Shown: positions 1 through 8,357 of the stretch, in pieces
Layout: the number at the start of each line of letters is the position of its first letter
Position numbering within the stretch: position 1 is the stretch's first letter
Assembly (NCBI GenBank): GCA_002909145.1
Contig: PNQY01000076.1
Coordinates: forward strand, 1 to 38,977
Length of the DNA: 38,977 nucleotides
From: Candidatus Thioglobus perditus
GTDB taxonomy: Bacteria > Pseudomonadota > Gammaproteobacteria > PS1 > Pseudothioglobaceae
Reading direction: 5' to 3'
Notes under the pieces: generated by a model
Database searches by the model: none
Seen by the model: only the letters and a program-made list of their open reading frames with translations
Told to the model about the DNA's origin: nothing
Position numbers and translations under genes: made by a program

Positions 1-100
1 TACTACTACAAGCTTTATACACAAAAATAAAATATCAAAAATAATCAAAATTAACTAAAAACCGCCCAAAACACAGTCAAAAACCAACAAAAAACTGCTC

Positions 101-126
101 AAATCAAGGCAAAAATGCCTTGATTT
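101..126. repeat. Perfect inverted repeat (possible terminator or RNA hairpin)
   Basis: An 11-bp perfect stem (101-111 with 116-126) closes a 4-base A loop. On the minus strand the stem is followed, after GAGCAG, by a run of six T, so it could act as a second terminator for leftward transcripts. The stretch 1-275 is otherwise AT-rich with no credible gene. Confidence 0.45.
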
Positions 127-275
127 GGCAAGTAAATGTTATTTTTGATTAGAAATCAGAGGAAAAACAGTCAAGAAAATTCAAGTTTGGGGAAATTTAG
201 CAAATAATTGAAATTGGGATTTTTTTTATTACTTGCTATATATTTAATCAAAAAAATAAACAGCAGACGAAAAAA

Positions 276-296
276 AACCAACACTTAGTGCTGGTT
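276..296 (-). terminator. Rho-independent terminator of the repeat-protein gene
   Basis: The arms 276-285 and 287-296 form a hairpin with one G-U pair, flanked by an A run at 270-277 that reads as a U tract on the minus strand. It lies 27 bases beyond the stop codon of the leftward gene at 323-892, as expected for that gene's terminator. T residues on the other side could make it work in both directions. Confidence 0.8.
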
Positions 297-322
297 TTAT
301 AGTTTTGTATTACTATTAAGTA

Positions 323-892
323 TTACTTAGCAGTTGGAGAGTAAGAATCTCTTGAGTCTGCAGTGCCTGCAGCCTTGCCATCTGCGTAACCTTTGGCGTA
401 TGCATCAGCTTGACCTTTGGCGTAACCGTCAGCTTGACCTTTGGCGTAACCGTCAGCACGACCAGCAGCATTAGCATCAGCAACACCTGAAGCAGAACCA
501 TCGGCAGAACCACTAGAAACGTTCTTAGTTTTGTTCTTGTTGTTGTAATGGAAACCCCAATCAGAATCGTTGTCCATATCGTTGTTGTTTGAGAATGGAC
601 CGAAGTTAGAACCGCCGTTGAATGGACCCATATTAGAACCACCAGTCATTGGACCCCAGTTTTGACCACCAGTGAAAGGACCCCAGTTTTGACCGCCGTC
701 GAAAGGACCGAAGTTAGAACCACCGTCGAAAGGACCCCAGTTAGAAAGACCACTACCAGTGCCCCAACCATCGTTATTGCCACCGTAGTAACGGTTACCG
801 TAAGGGCCATAATTGTTGTTACCAAAGTAAGCAGAAGCTGAAGTTGCTACCATTACTGTAGCAAGTGCTAATACTTTTGTTACGTTTTTCAT
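323..892 (-). CDS. Secreted Gly/Asn/Trp-repeat protein, sulfur-globule-like
   Basis: Predicted 189-residue secreted protein. Residues 1-21 form a Sec signal peptide ending Ala-Ser-Ala. Residues 50-101 hold six copies of a 9-residue unit of the type GGxNWGPFx. Residues 129-177 are a low-complexity Ala/Gly/Asp tail with an 8-residue repeat (ADGYAKGQ type). Sulfur globule envelope proteins of purple and colourless sulfur bacteria share this architecture: signal peptide plus Gly, Asn, Trp and Pro-rich short repeats. I therefore infer a role in enclosing periplasmic sulfur deposits. The start at 892 is preferred over an in-frame ATG at 904 because GGAG lies six bases upstream of 892. The gene stands alone with its own terminator and 114 bases from icd. 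A generic surface or extracellular matrix protein is the main alternative. Confidence 0.7.
   Translation of the reverse strand: MKNVTKVLALATVMVATSASAYFGNNNYGPYGNRYYGGNNDGWGTGSGLSNWGPFDGGSNFGPFDGGQNWGPFTGGQNWGPMTGGSNMGPFNGGSNFGPFSNNNDMDNDSDWGFHYNNKNKTKNVSSGSADGSASGVADANAAGRADGYAKGQADGYAKGQADAYAKGYADGKAAGTADSRDSYSPTAK
390..461 (-). repeat. Three tandem 24-bp repeats inside the secreted protein gene
   Basis: Units 390-413, 414-437 and 438-461 are near-identical and encode the 8-residue repeats of the C-terminal tail. They preserve frame, so copy number changes would alter tail length without breaking the gene. Confidence 0.8.
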
Positions 893-1006
893 ATGTATCT
901 CCATTTTTTTAGTTATGTATGATTATAAGTGACATTTAATGCCCACGACCAACAATAATACCCATACAAACAATATGTGCAAGACTATTAGTGAAGAATA
1001 ATACTG

Positions 1007-2254
1007 TTACATAGAATCAATCAGTGCGTCGCCAAATTCTGAACATGATAATAAATCAGCACCTTCCATAAGTCGTTCAAGATCGTAAGTGACTGTTTTG
1101 TTTTGGATAACAACTGACATCGCCTCTAAAATTTTATCTGCTGCTTCGGTCCAACCCATGTGTCTCAACATCATTTCTGCAGATAGGATAATAGAGCCTG
1201 GATTAACTTTATTCAAGCCCGCATATTTAGGCGCTGTACCGTGAGTAGCCTCAAAGACAGCTGTTGTATCTGATAGGTTTGCACCTGGTGCAATACCAAT
1301 GCCGCCCACTTGAGCTGCAAGAGCATCAGATATATAATCACCGTTCAGGTTGAGTGTGGCTATAACAGAGTACTCATCAGGTCGTAATAAGATTTGTTGC
1401 AAGAAGGCATCAGCGATAACATCCTTAATAGTAATAACCGTTCCTGTTTTAGGATTAGTGAATTCACACCATGGGCCATCACCCAGAACTTGAGCGCCAA
1501 ACTCTTCTCGAGCGAGTTGGTAGCCCCAGTCTCTAAAGCCACCTTCGGTGAATTTCATGATATTTCCCTTATGCACAAGTGTGACAGAGTCTTTATCGTT
1601 ATCAATAGCATATTGGATTGCAGCGCGAACTAAGCGATCTGTGCCCTCTTTGGAAACCGGCTTGATGCCGATACCTGAAGTTTCCGGGAAACGAATCTTA
1701 GTTACTCCCATTTCGTCTTGCAAAAAATTAATTAGTTTTTTTACTTCCTTTGTGCCTGATTGATATTCAATACCGGAATAGATGTCTTCAGAGTTTTCTC
1801 TAAAGATTACCATATCAATTTTTTCTGGGGCTTTTACTGGTGAAGGGGTGCCATTAAAATACTGTACCGGACGTTGGCAAATGTATAAATCTAATTGTTG
1901 ACGTATTGCTACATTAAGTGAGCGCATGCCTCCACCAACAGGAGTGGTAAGTGGGCCCTTAATGGTAACGCAATACTTTTTGATAGCGTCGAGTGTCTCT
2001 TCGGGCAAAAATTCTCCATAAATAGAGTCAGCCTTCTCTCCTGCAAATATTTCCATCCAGGCTATAGATCTAGCGCCTGAGTACGACTTCTCAACTGCAG
2101 CATCGACAACCTTGAGCATAACAGGACTAACATCAACACCGATACCGTCACCCTCAATGTATGCAACTATCGGTCTAGAAGGTACCTGTATTTGGTCATC
2201 TTTGTAGGTAATAATTTCGCCATCATTTGGTGCTGTAATGTGTTGATAATCCAT
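1007..2254 (-). CDS. icd: Isocitrate dehydrogenase, NADP-type
   Basis: Converts isocitrate to 2-oxoglutarate and CO2 in the TCA cycle, in the cytoplasm. The 415 residues match the length of E. coli Icd (416). Visible are the substrate-loop segment [12 protein letters not shown] around residues 107-118, whose Ser112 corresponds to the serine phosphorylated by AceK in E. coli, the [10 protein letters not shown] signature at 152-161, and the HGTAPKYAG segment whose Lys-Tyr pair is typical of NADP specificity. It is the last gene of the leftward unit from 4934, 20 bases after rimI. The upstream sequence has only a weak AGG. No clear terminator is visible in 905-1006. Confidence 0.97.
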   Translation of the reverse strand: MDYQHITAPNDGEIITYKDDQIQVPSRPIVAYIEGDGIGVDVSPVMLKVVDAAVEKSYSGARSIAWMEIFAGEKADSIYGEFLPEETLDAIKKYCVTIKGPLTTPVGGGMRSLNVAIRQQLDLYICQRPVQYFNGTPSPVKAPEKIDMVIFRENSEDIYSGIEYQSGTKEVKKLINFLQDEMGVTKIRFPETSGIGIKPVSKEGTDRLVRAAIQYAIDNDKDSVTLVHKGNIMKFTEGGFRDWGYQLAREEFGAQVLGDGPWCEFTNPKTGTVITIKDVIADAFLQQILLRPDEYSVIATLNLNGDYISDALAAQVGGIGIAPGANLSDTTAVFEATHGTAPKYAGLNKVNPGSIILSAEMMLRHMGWTEAADKILEAMSVVIQNKTVTYDLERLMEGADLLSCSEFGDALIDSM

Positions 2255-2274
2255 AATATTATTTGCCTAGTTTT

Positions 2275-2706
2275 TTAGATATTTATACGCATAATTATAG
2301 CACCTTCACCGTTACGATAATATTTATTACGTACTTCTAGGGCTTTAAAGCCATTTTTCTCATAATACGATAATGCATCAATATTTGACTCTCTAACCTC
2401 GAGCATAATAAATTCAATATTTAGTTGTCTTAATTTTTCTACTTGATAATTTAATAGTATCGAGCCGAGGCCTTTTTTACGGTAATCTGGATGTATACAG
2501 ATATTAAGTATGTCTGCATAGTTAACACAAACGTTAGCCAGGCAATATCCCAATATAATTCCATCCTCTAGCAATAGGTTGGCGAGAGTATTGGTGTTAT
2601 TTAGGCTGTCTTTGAATTGTCCAACACTCCAGGGTTGCTGATAAGACAGTTTCTCTATCTCTAAAACCTTATCTAGGTCTTGGATTTTAAACTTACTAAA
2701 GGAAAT
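2275..2706 (-). CDS. rimI: Ribosomal-protein-alanine N-acetyltransferase (GNAT), start codon uncertain
   Basis: GNAT acetyltransferase of the RimI type, which acetylates the N-terminal alanine of ribosomal protein S18 in E. coli. The acetyl-CoA motif lies in HPDYRKKGLGSILL, and the C-terminal part has the family LEVRESN and YYEKNGF motifs. The TTG at 2574 would give only 99 residues and cut the fold. Homologous sequence continues upstream in frame (IQDLDKVLEIEKLSYQQPWS aligns with the RimI N-terminus), yet no ATG, GTG or TTG occurs between 2574 and the upstream stop at 2749-2751. I give the ATT at 2704-2706 as the most plausible start (143 residues; E. coli RimI has 148). It overlaps the end of ilvA by 11 bases. 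A CTG at 2647-2649 is another option. Function is confident; the start is not. Confidence 0.75.
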   Translation of the reverse strand: MSFSKFKIQDLDKVLEIEKLSYQQPWSVGQFKDSLNNTNTLANLLLEDGIILGYCLANVCVNYADILNICIHPDYRKKGLGSILLNYQVEKLRQLNIEFIMLEVRESNIDALSYYEKNGFKALEVRNKYYRNGEGAIIMRINI

Positions 2707-4189
2707 ACTGATAGGCTTTATTGTTGGTTTCGTTTTGATAGAAATACCCTAGCTCATCAAACTTACGCTCAAGTTTAGCCACGTCACTAGCCTCTAGACC
2801 AATTAATACACGACCAAAATCAGCACCATGGTTGCGATAATGGAACAATGAAATATTCCAGTCACTACCAATCTTAATTAAGAAATTAAGTAGCGCCCCA
2901 GGACGCTCAGGAAACTCAAAACGATAAATCACTTCATTTTTGCAATTAGCTCGCCCACCAACCATATAGCGGATATGGGTTTTAGCGATAGAGTTGTCAC
3001 TCATATCAAGCACATCAAATGACTCAGATAGCTTATCTATTAGTAATTGCTTTTCCTTAAGCCCTTCACTTAAAGCCACACCAACAAAAATACGTGCCTG
3101 AGATTTAGACCCATAGCGATAGTTAAACTCAGTAATAGAATGATTATCTAACATTTGGCAGAATTTTAAAAAACTACCAGGCTTTTCATCAATAGTAACT
3201 GCAATAATGGCTTCATTATGTTCGCCAAGATCAGCACGTTCAGCAATGTATCTTAGACGATCGAAGTTAACATTTGCACCAGACACAATTGAGACGATGT
3301 TTTCATTTTCTATACTTTCGTTTTCTATATATTTTTTAACTCCAGCTGTGGATAAAGCTCCAGCAGGCTCAGATATACAACGCTCATCCTCATAAATATC
3401 TTTAATAGCGGCACAAATCTCATCATTGCTCACTAGCACTACTTCATCAACAACCTGTTTGGCGATTGGATAGGTTTTTTCACCAATTTGCTTAACCGCA
3501 ACTCCATCAGCAAAACGCCCTACTTCTGGCAATATTACTCGTTCACCATTTTTAAGCGCTTGATATAAAGTTGGAGAATCCTCTGGCTCAACACCAATTA
3601 CCTTAATATTTGGCTTATAGTGCTTGATGTATGTTGCCATACCAGCAATAAGACCACCGCCACCAACAGGAATAAAGACTTTGTCAATATTATCAAGTTG
3701 AGATAATATCTCTTTAGCTATGGTAGCTTGACCAGCCATAACTTCGATATCGTCATATGGATGGATAAACACTAAATCCTGATCTTTTTCAAGTTGCTTA
3801 GCATATTGATATGCATCATCATAAACATCGCCATGTAAAACTACTTTGGCATCAAGCTGCTCTACTGCATTTACTTTAATTTTAGGTGTGGATATAGGCA
3901 TAACAATAATAGCATCAATACCAAGCTTCTTAGCTGATAGCGCTACACCCTGGGCATGATTACCCGCAGAAGATGCAACTACGCCTTTCGCAGCCTGATC
4001 TTTAGTAAGACTAGATATTTTCTGATATGCACCTCTAAGTTTAAAGGCATGGATTGCCAGTTCATCTTCTCTTTTAAGATAAACGTTATTAGCTGTGCGC
4101 TTAGATAATTGATGCGCCAAAGATAGTGGAGTTACACTTGCTAACTCGTAAACTTTTGAATTATTGGCTAAATCAACAATGTTTTGCAT
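2696..4189 (-). CDS. ilvA: Threonine dehydratase, biosynthetic
   Basis: PLP enzyme that deaminates threonine to 2-oxobutyrate, the first step of isoleucine synthesis. The N-terminal catalytic domain has the PLP-lysine segment FKLRGAYQ, the SAGNHAQG substrate loop and a glycine-rich phosphate-binding loop (PVGGGG). Two ACT-like regulatory domains follow, which mark the biosynthetic, isoleucine-inhibited form rather than the short catabolic TdcB. The start at 4189 is chosen because AGGA lies five bases upstream; in-frame ATGs further up lack a ribosome site and would lie deep inside the preceding gene. It yields 497 residues (E. coli 514). It overlaps the phosphatase gene upstream by 17 bases and rimI downstream. 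Confidence 0.96.
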   Translation of the reverse strand: MQNIVDLANNSKVYELASVTPLSLAHQLSKRTANNVYLKREDELAIHAFKLRGAYQKISSLTKDQAAKGVVASSAGNHAQGVALSAKKLGIDAIIVMPISTPKIKVNAVEQLDAKVVLHGDVYDDAYQYAKQLEKDQDLVFIHPYDDIEVMAGQATIAKEILSQLDNIDKVFIPVGGGGLIAGMATYIKHYKPNIKVIGVEPEDSPTLYQALKNGERVILPEVGRFADGVAVKQIGEKTYPIAKQVVDEVVLVSNDEICAAIKDIYEDERCISEPAGALSTAGVKKYIENESIENENIVSIVSGANVNFDRLRYIAERADLGEHNEAIIAVTIDEKPGSFLKFCQMLDNHSITEFNYRYGSKSQARIFVGVALSEGLKEKQLLIDKLSESFDVLDMSDNSIAKTHIRYMVGGRANCKNEVIYRFEFPERPGALLNFLIKIGSDWNISLFHYRNHGADFGRVLIGLEASDVAKLERKFDELGYFYQNETNNKAYQYFL

Positions 4190-4934
4190 GTAATTCCTGT
4201 AAGTAACCAACATCAACATATGATGAATCAGTTTGATCACCTTTAATCAATTTGAATGGCTTGTTTTTTTCACCTAGGTTATTAAGCACAACCAATGCGC
4301 CATCAAACTGATGCTTATCTGTATATTCATTCACAGTAATAACAGTTTTCAAACCTGCTGATGTTGCTGAAATAATACCATTATAAGAGTCCTCGAATGC
4401 TAAGCATTTTGAAGGATCTATATTCATTTTATCCATTACGTAAGTGTATATATCGCCTGCTGGCTTTAGGTTTGGCACTACATCACCGGCGCCAATTACC
4501 TCAAACCAATCAAGTGCATCTTTACCCAAAGTGTTGGCAATTAGTGCATCAACATTTGCTGGAGTGGTCGTGGTAGCAATTGCCAAGCGCAAACCTGCAG
4601 CTCTTGCCTCATTAAACAAACGCTCAACACCTGGCCGTAAAGGTACAGCGCCTTCACTCATTAGACGAACATAGATTTTTGTTTTAAGTGCATGAATTGA
4701 AGCAACAAAGTTATCCAAATCATCGTGTAAAAACCCAGTGTTGTATTTTTCTAAATAATACTTAATACGTAATTGACCACCTGTTACGTCTAATAACTCA
4801 TGGTAAAGTTCATTCGACCAGACCCAATCCAAGTCTAATTCTCTAAAAGCTAGATTAAAGGCTACTAGATGACCGTCACGCTCAGTGTTTGCAAGGGTTC
4901 CATCAACATCAAAGATTAATGCTTCTAATGACAT
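4173..4934 (-). CDS. HAD-superfamily phosphatase, CbbY-like
   Basis: HAD hydrolase of the CbbY/phosphoglucomutase-like subfamily, 253 residues. Motif I is DVDGT at residues 9-13, followed by a helical cap containing the CbbY-like TGGQLRI segment. Motif II is the Thr-rich ATTTT stretch, and motif IV is AFEDSYNG near residues 200-207. In Calvin-cycle bacteria CbbY dephosphorylates xylulose-1,5-bisphosphate, an inhibitor of Rubisco. Here it is first in a unit with ilvA, with no cbb genes in the window, so the substrate cannot be fixed from context. It diverges from dksA across 90 bases. No clear Shine-Dalgarno is visible. Confidence 0.8.
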   Translation of the reverse strand: MSLEALIFDVDGTLANTERDGHLVAFNLAFRELDLDWVWSNELYHELLDVTGGQLRIKYYLEKYNTGFLHDDLDNFVASIHALKTKIYVRLMSEGAVPLRPGVERLFNEARAAGLRLAIATTTTPANVDALIANTLGKDALDWFEVIGAGDVVPNLKPAGDIYTYVMDKMNIDPSKCLAFEDSYNGIISATSAGLKTVITVNEYTDKHQFDGALVVLNNLGEKNKPFKLIKGDQTDSSYVDVGYLQELHAKHC

Positions 4935-5024
4935 AATAAAATTTATAATGAGAAATGTTAAAAATAAATTGCTATTTTAAAGCAGTTTAGGTATAAACGT
5001 ATTTTTTTTACTTATTACTCAATT

Positions 5025-5435
5025 ATGTCAGAGCCAAGTTTCGGAGAGATTTTAGATTACAAACAGGCAAAAAATGAAGAGTTCATGAGCGAAGCTCAAT
5101 TGGATCATTTCAAGAATAAACTTAAAGCCTGGAGAGATCAGTTAGTTCGTGATGCTGAATCCACTATTAACCACATTCAAGAAGACTCTACTCAAGTTGC
5201 TGACATTAATGATAGAGCCACTCTTGAGGAAGAATTTGCATTAGAACTAAGAACTCGTGATCGTGAAAGAAAGCTAATCAGTAAAATTGATAAAACTCTA
5301 CATATAATTGAAATGGGTGACTATGGCTACTGCAAAACTTGTGGAGCTGAAATTGCACTAGTGCGTCTAGAAGCTCGTCCTACTGCAGATGAATGCATTG
5401 ATTGTAAAACTATTGCAGAGAAAAAAGAAGTTTAA
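5025..5435 (+). CDS. dksA: RNA polymerase-binding transcription factor DksA
   Basis: Binds the RNA polymerase secondary channel and, with ppGpp, adjusts rRNA and amino-acid promoters. 136 residues against 151 in E. coli; the N-terminus is shorter. The coiled-coil tip keeps the two functional aspartates (Asp60 and Asp63 in DINDRAT). A four-cysteine zinc finger is complete (Cys103, 106, 124, 127). The RDRERKL segment follows the tip, as in the family. It is a single gene, divergent from the CbbY-like gene and convergent with thiL. Confidence 0.95.
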   Translation: MSEPSFGEILDYKQAKNEEFMSEAQLDHFKNKLKAWRDQLVRDAESTINHIQEDSTQVADINDRATLEEEFALELRTRDRERKLISKIDKTLHIIEMGDYGYCKTCGAEIALVRLEARPTADECIDCKTIAEKKEV

Positions 5436-5443
5436 TTGTATCT

Positions 5444-5466
5444 GGTTATGGGTCTTGCCTATAACC
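5444..5466. terminator. Hairpin between convergent dksA and thiL
   Basis: A 9-bp stem with one G-U pair (5444-5452 with 5458-5466) and a 5-base loop sits between the two convergent stop codons. Neither side has a proper U tract, so termination efficiency is doubtful. Its position suggests a shared 3' end structure. Confidence 0.45.
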
Positions 5467-5468
5467 TA

Positions 5469-6398
5469 TTAAAAATGCTGATAAGAATTACACTTCTTAT
5501 CAAAATCACCAACCCTAGTTAACTCACACGAATTATCAATAACTCCAATTCGAGTTATCTTAAAGCCACTTTCATCTTGCAACGCATTGAGTAATTCTAT
5601 ATTCTCATCTGGCACAGTAAAACAAAGCTCATAGTCATCTCCACCAGCAATCACTAGACACCAGTCGTTGCTACTTTCGATATAAGCCTCAACTTCATTA
5701 GACAAGGGAATGCTAGCAAGATCTATATTTGCACCAACTTTAGATTTGGTTAGGATATGCGATAAATCCTGCTCCAATCCATCTGATATGTCTATACATG
5801 CATTAGCAATATTTACTAATTTTTGCCCCAAAAATATTTGTGGGTTGGGTCTATTTAACTGCCTTAAAGTATCTTTTGATGGGTTTTTACCATTCTCAAT
5901 CTGTCGCCATGCATAAGCTGCATCACCAATAGTGTTAGATACAAATATAGAGTCTCCAACTTTAGCTGTCGATCTAAGTAGAGCCCTACCCTTATCAACC
6001 TCTCCAATTACATTTATAGTTATACTCAAACTACCTTTGGTTGTATCTCCACCAATTAAAGATATATTAAATTTGGTAGATAATTTTTTTAACTCAGCTG
6101 AAAACTCACTTAACCAATCTTCCTCTAAACTAGGCAATGCAATTGCTAAGGTAAAGTACTTGGGTTTGGCACCCATAGCCGCCAAATCACTAAGATTAAC
6201 CGCTAACGCTTTATGAGCAATATCTGCTGCGCTAGTATTTAAGGGAAAATGAACTCCAGCAATCAAGGTATCAACACTGGTAACCAATTGACACCTGTTT
6301 TCAATATCAATAACTGCACAATCATCACCAACCCCTAAGTGAGTTGAATTTAAATCACTCCAGTTAAAATATTTTTCTATTAAAGAGAACTCGTTCAC
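5469..6398 (-). CDS. thiL: Thiamine-monophosphate kinase
   Basis: Phosphorylates thiamine monophosphate to thiamine diphosphate, the last step of coenzyme synthesis. 309 residues. The N-terminus EFSLIEKYF followed by GVGDDCAV matches the ThiL family, with the metal-binding Asp residues in GDDCA and in SVDTLIAGVHF. Later are the GGDTT segment and the ISDGL motif. The start codon is GTG at 6396-6398, since no ATG is available there and the N-terminus aligns with E. coli ThiL. Last gene of the obgE-thiL operon, 14 bases after the membrane protein gene. thiC elsewhere in the window supplies the pyrimidine branch of the same pathway. Confidence 0.95.
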   Translation of the reverse strand: MNEFSLIEKYFNWSDLNSTHLGVGDDCAVIDIENRCQLVTSVDTLIAGVHFPLNTSAADIAHKALAVNLSDLAAMGAKPKYFTLAIALPSLEEDWLSEFSAELKKLSTKFNISLIGGDTTKGSLSITINVIGEVDKGRALLRSTAKVGDSIFVSNTIGDAAYAWRQIENGKNPSKDTLRQLNRPNPQIFLGQKLVNIANACIDISDGLEQDLSHILTKSKVGANIDLASIPLSNEVEAYIESSNDWCLVIAGGDDYELCFTVPDENIELLNALQDESGFKITRIGVIDNSCELTRVGDFDKKCNSYQHF

Positions 6399-6412
6399 AA
6401 TAAATTTTTGAG

Positions 6413-6922
6413 TTATTTTTGTGAATATTTTTGCATAAGCTTATCGTCAACTTCACCACGTCCAGCGTTAAACATTGACCCAGAACCGATTACTGCACCA
6501 ACTAGAATAGCAATAAACAGTGGAATAATGCTAAGCCTCATAGTAATTGCCTCGGCAATAGTTGATCCGTCCATACCAGCATTAGCGCCAGTATCTAGTA
6601 AAGACCCTACGGCTAAAATTAAAAAATAAAACACATAAGCGCCAATTAGCATCTTGTAGCGATTAAGTGACAACTGCCAGTGTAGATAAACTAGTTTAGT
6701 ATTTTGAATTTTGGCTTTTTTAGTGCGGAAATAAGTGTAAATAATAATAAAACAGGAGAGAATAATTGAGCTTGCAACAGATCCGGTCATGCCAACATTA
6801 AAAAGCTTAACCAAGGCTAAAGTAAAAAATAAATGCACAATCATTACATTAACTGTAAATAACTCATGTGGGATTTTTGCATATGCACGCTCTTGTGCGC
6901 TAGCGTTGATAGTGACAAGCAT
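6413..6922 (-). CDS. Unrecognised four-helix membrane protein
   Basis: 169-residue protein that I do not recognise. It has four clear hydrophobic segments, near residues 25-42, 48-65, 91-110 and 130-150. A basic loop (RTKKAKIQNTK) lies between helices 2 and 3. No catalytic or metal-binding motif stands out. It lies 18 bases after nfuA and 14 before thiL, so it is co-transcribed with cofactor genes. The ATG at 6922 has no good ribosome site; an internal Met at residue 27 is a possible alternative start but would clip the first helix. Confidence 0.75.
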   Translation of the reverse strand: MLVTINASAQERAYAKIPHELFTVNVMIVHLFFTLALVKLFNVGMTGSVASSIILSCFIIIYTYFRTKKAKIQNTKLVYLHWQLSLNRYKMLIGAYVFYFLILAVGSLLDTGANAGMDGSTIAEAITMRLSIIPLFIAILVGAVIGSGSMFNAGRGEVDDKLMQKYSQK

Positions 6923-6940
6923 AGGTGTTATTCTACACCA

Positions 6941-7519
6941 TTACATATAGGCGTTATCGGTTTGCGTGTGATCTGTAGCGTCACGTACAGATTTAATCTC
7001 AGGGAATTTAGCTTTAAGTTGCGCCTCGACACCTTGTTCAAGCGTAAGCTTTACTGAAGAGCAGCCTTGGCAACCGCCACCAAAATTAAGGATAACGTTC
7101 ATATCTTCAGTAATATCAACTAATTCAACAAATCCACCATGAGAAGCCAAACCTGGACTTATCTCAGCAGCGATTACGTATTTAATTTTTTCTGCTAGAG
7201 GTGCATCATCGCCTGGCTCTTCACCTTTGGCGTTTGGTGCAGTAATGGTTAACTTCTTACTAGAGCCATCATCCTTTAGCGATACTTCAGATTCTTCTAG
7301 ATATTCAAAGTTTGATTCGTCAATATAAGAATTAAAACCCTTGTATTCAAATTTCTTATAACTACCTTCTAGATCTTTAGGAAAACAAAAATTAAAAGTT
7401 ACTGTGGCAGCAGGAGTTCCAGCTTTTTCAATATCAACCTTGAGCCCAAGATCACCTTCATCTTGTTGGGCGAATAAATCAGCAACATAATCTTGCGCCT
7501 CATCAGTAATATTAAACAT
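6941..7519 (-). CDS. nfuA: Fe-S cluster carrier protein NfuA
   Basis: Carries and delivers 4Fe-4S clusters to apo-proteins. 192 residues, as in E. coli (191). It has an N-terminal degenerate A-type carrier domain (residues 1-100, without the A-type cysteines) and a C-terminal Nfu domain with the cluster cysteines Cys150 and Cys153 in GGGCQGC. The start is secured by AGGAG five bases upstream, inside the end of panC (8-base overlap). A likely client in this window is the radical-SAM enzyme ThiC. Confidence 0.96.
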   Translation of the reverse strand: MFNITDEAQDYVADLFAQQDEGDLGLKVDIEKAGTPAATVTFNFCFPKDLEGSYKKFEYKGFNSYIDESNFEYLEESEVSLKDDGSSKKLTITAPNAKGEEPGDDAPLAEKIKYVIAAEISPGLASHGGFVELVDITEDMNVILNFGGGCQGCSSVKLTLEQGVEAQLKAKFPEIKSVRDATDHTQTDNAYM

Positions 7520-8357
7520 TTTTTCTCCTAAAAATTATATTGTCAATTAGCCTAACAGGCCCTAAAAATACTGCAGATAATATAGCAATTTCGTGCGTAT
7601 TATCGGTAATTTGCCTAAGGGTATTAGCATCCAGCACTTCAATATAATCTAATTTAAAGTGATGTTCTAGCTGTTTTTTTGCTTGATTTATCAATAAATC
7701 AAGCTGTTGATTATTCAAATAACCTTGTTTTAACTCGTTAAGTATCTTATATAAATTTGCTGCAGTTATCGCCTCATTAGTAGATAAATATTGATTACGA
7801 GTACTCATAGCCAGGCCACTTTTTTGCCTAACAATATCTCCAGATTTAATATCAATATCAAGAGATAGATTTTTAACCATTTGTTTAATGATTAGTAATT
7901 GCTGATAGTCTTTTTGTCCGAATATAGCAACATCAGGTTTTACAATATCAAACAGTCGTTTAACTACTTGTGCAACACCTTGAAAGTGCCCTGGCCTTGA
8001 TGCTCCACATAATATTCCTTCAGTGCTATCAAGCTTAATATCAGTAGCAAAGCCATCTGGATATACTCGATCTGCATCTGGATTAAATAAAACATCTACT
8101 TCATTATCTATAAGTAAAGACTTGTCATTAGATAAAGTATTTGGGTATTTGTCGAAATCCTCATTCTCTCCAAATTGAGTCGGATTAACAAAGATACTTA
8201 CAACTACTTTATCAGCCTTTTGTTTTGCCAGCCTAACCAAAGATAGGTGCCCTTCATGCAACCCACCCATAGTTGGTACAAAAGCAATAGTTTCATTTTT
8301 TTTACGATAGCTATCTAGTGCTAACTGTAATTTAACTACGTCGTTAAATATATGCAT
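7512..8357 (-). CDS. panC: Pantothenate synthetase
   Basis: Joins pantoate and beta-alanine with ATP to give pantothenate, the precursor of coenzyme A. 281 residues (E. coli 283). The nucleotidyltransferase motif appears as PTMGGLHEGHLSLV near residues 28-41, and the KMSKS-like loop as SGLAMSTRNQYLS near residue 180. The start ATG shares its A with the TAA stop of panB, implying translational coupling. Confidence 0.97.
   Translation of the reverse strand: MHIFNDVVKLQLALDSYRKKNETIAFVPTMGGLHEGHLSLVRLAKQKADKVVVSIFVNPTQFGENEDFDKYPNTLSNDKSLLIDNEVDVLFNPDADRVYPDGFATDIKLDSTEGILCGASRPGHFQGVAQVVKRLFDIVKPDVAIFGQKDYQQLLIIKQMVKNLSLDIDIKSGDIVRQKSGLAMSTRNQYLSTNEAITAANLYKILNELKQGYLNNQQLDLLINQAKKQLEHHFKLDYIEVLDANTLRQITDNTHEIAILSAVFLGPVRLIDNIIFRRKNV

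Noticed and set aside
316-642. Open frame antisense to the secreted repeat protein
   Set aside because: Low-complexity Thr/Leu/Val translation produced by the repeats of the real gene; no ribosome site or family resemblance.
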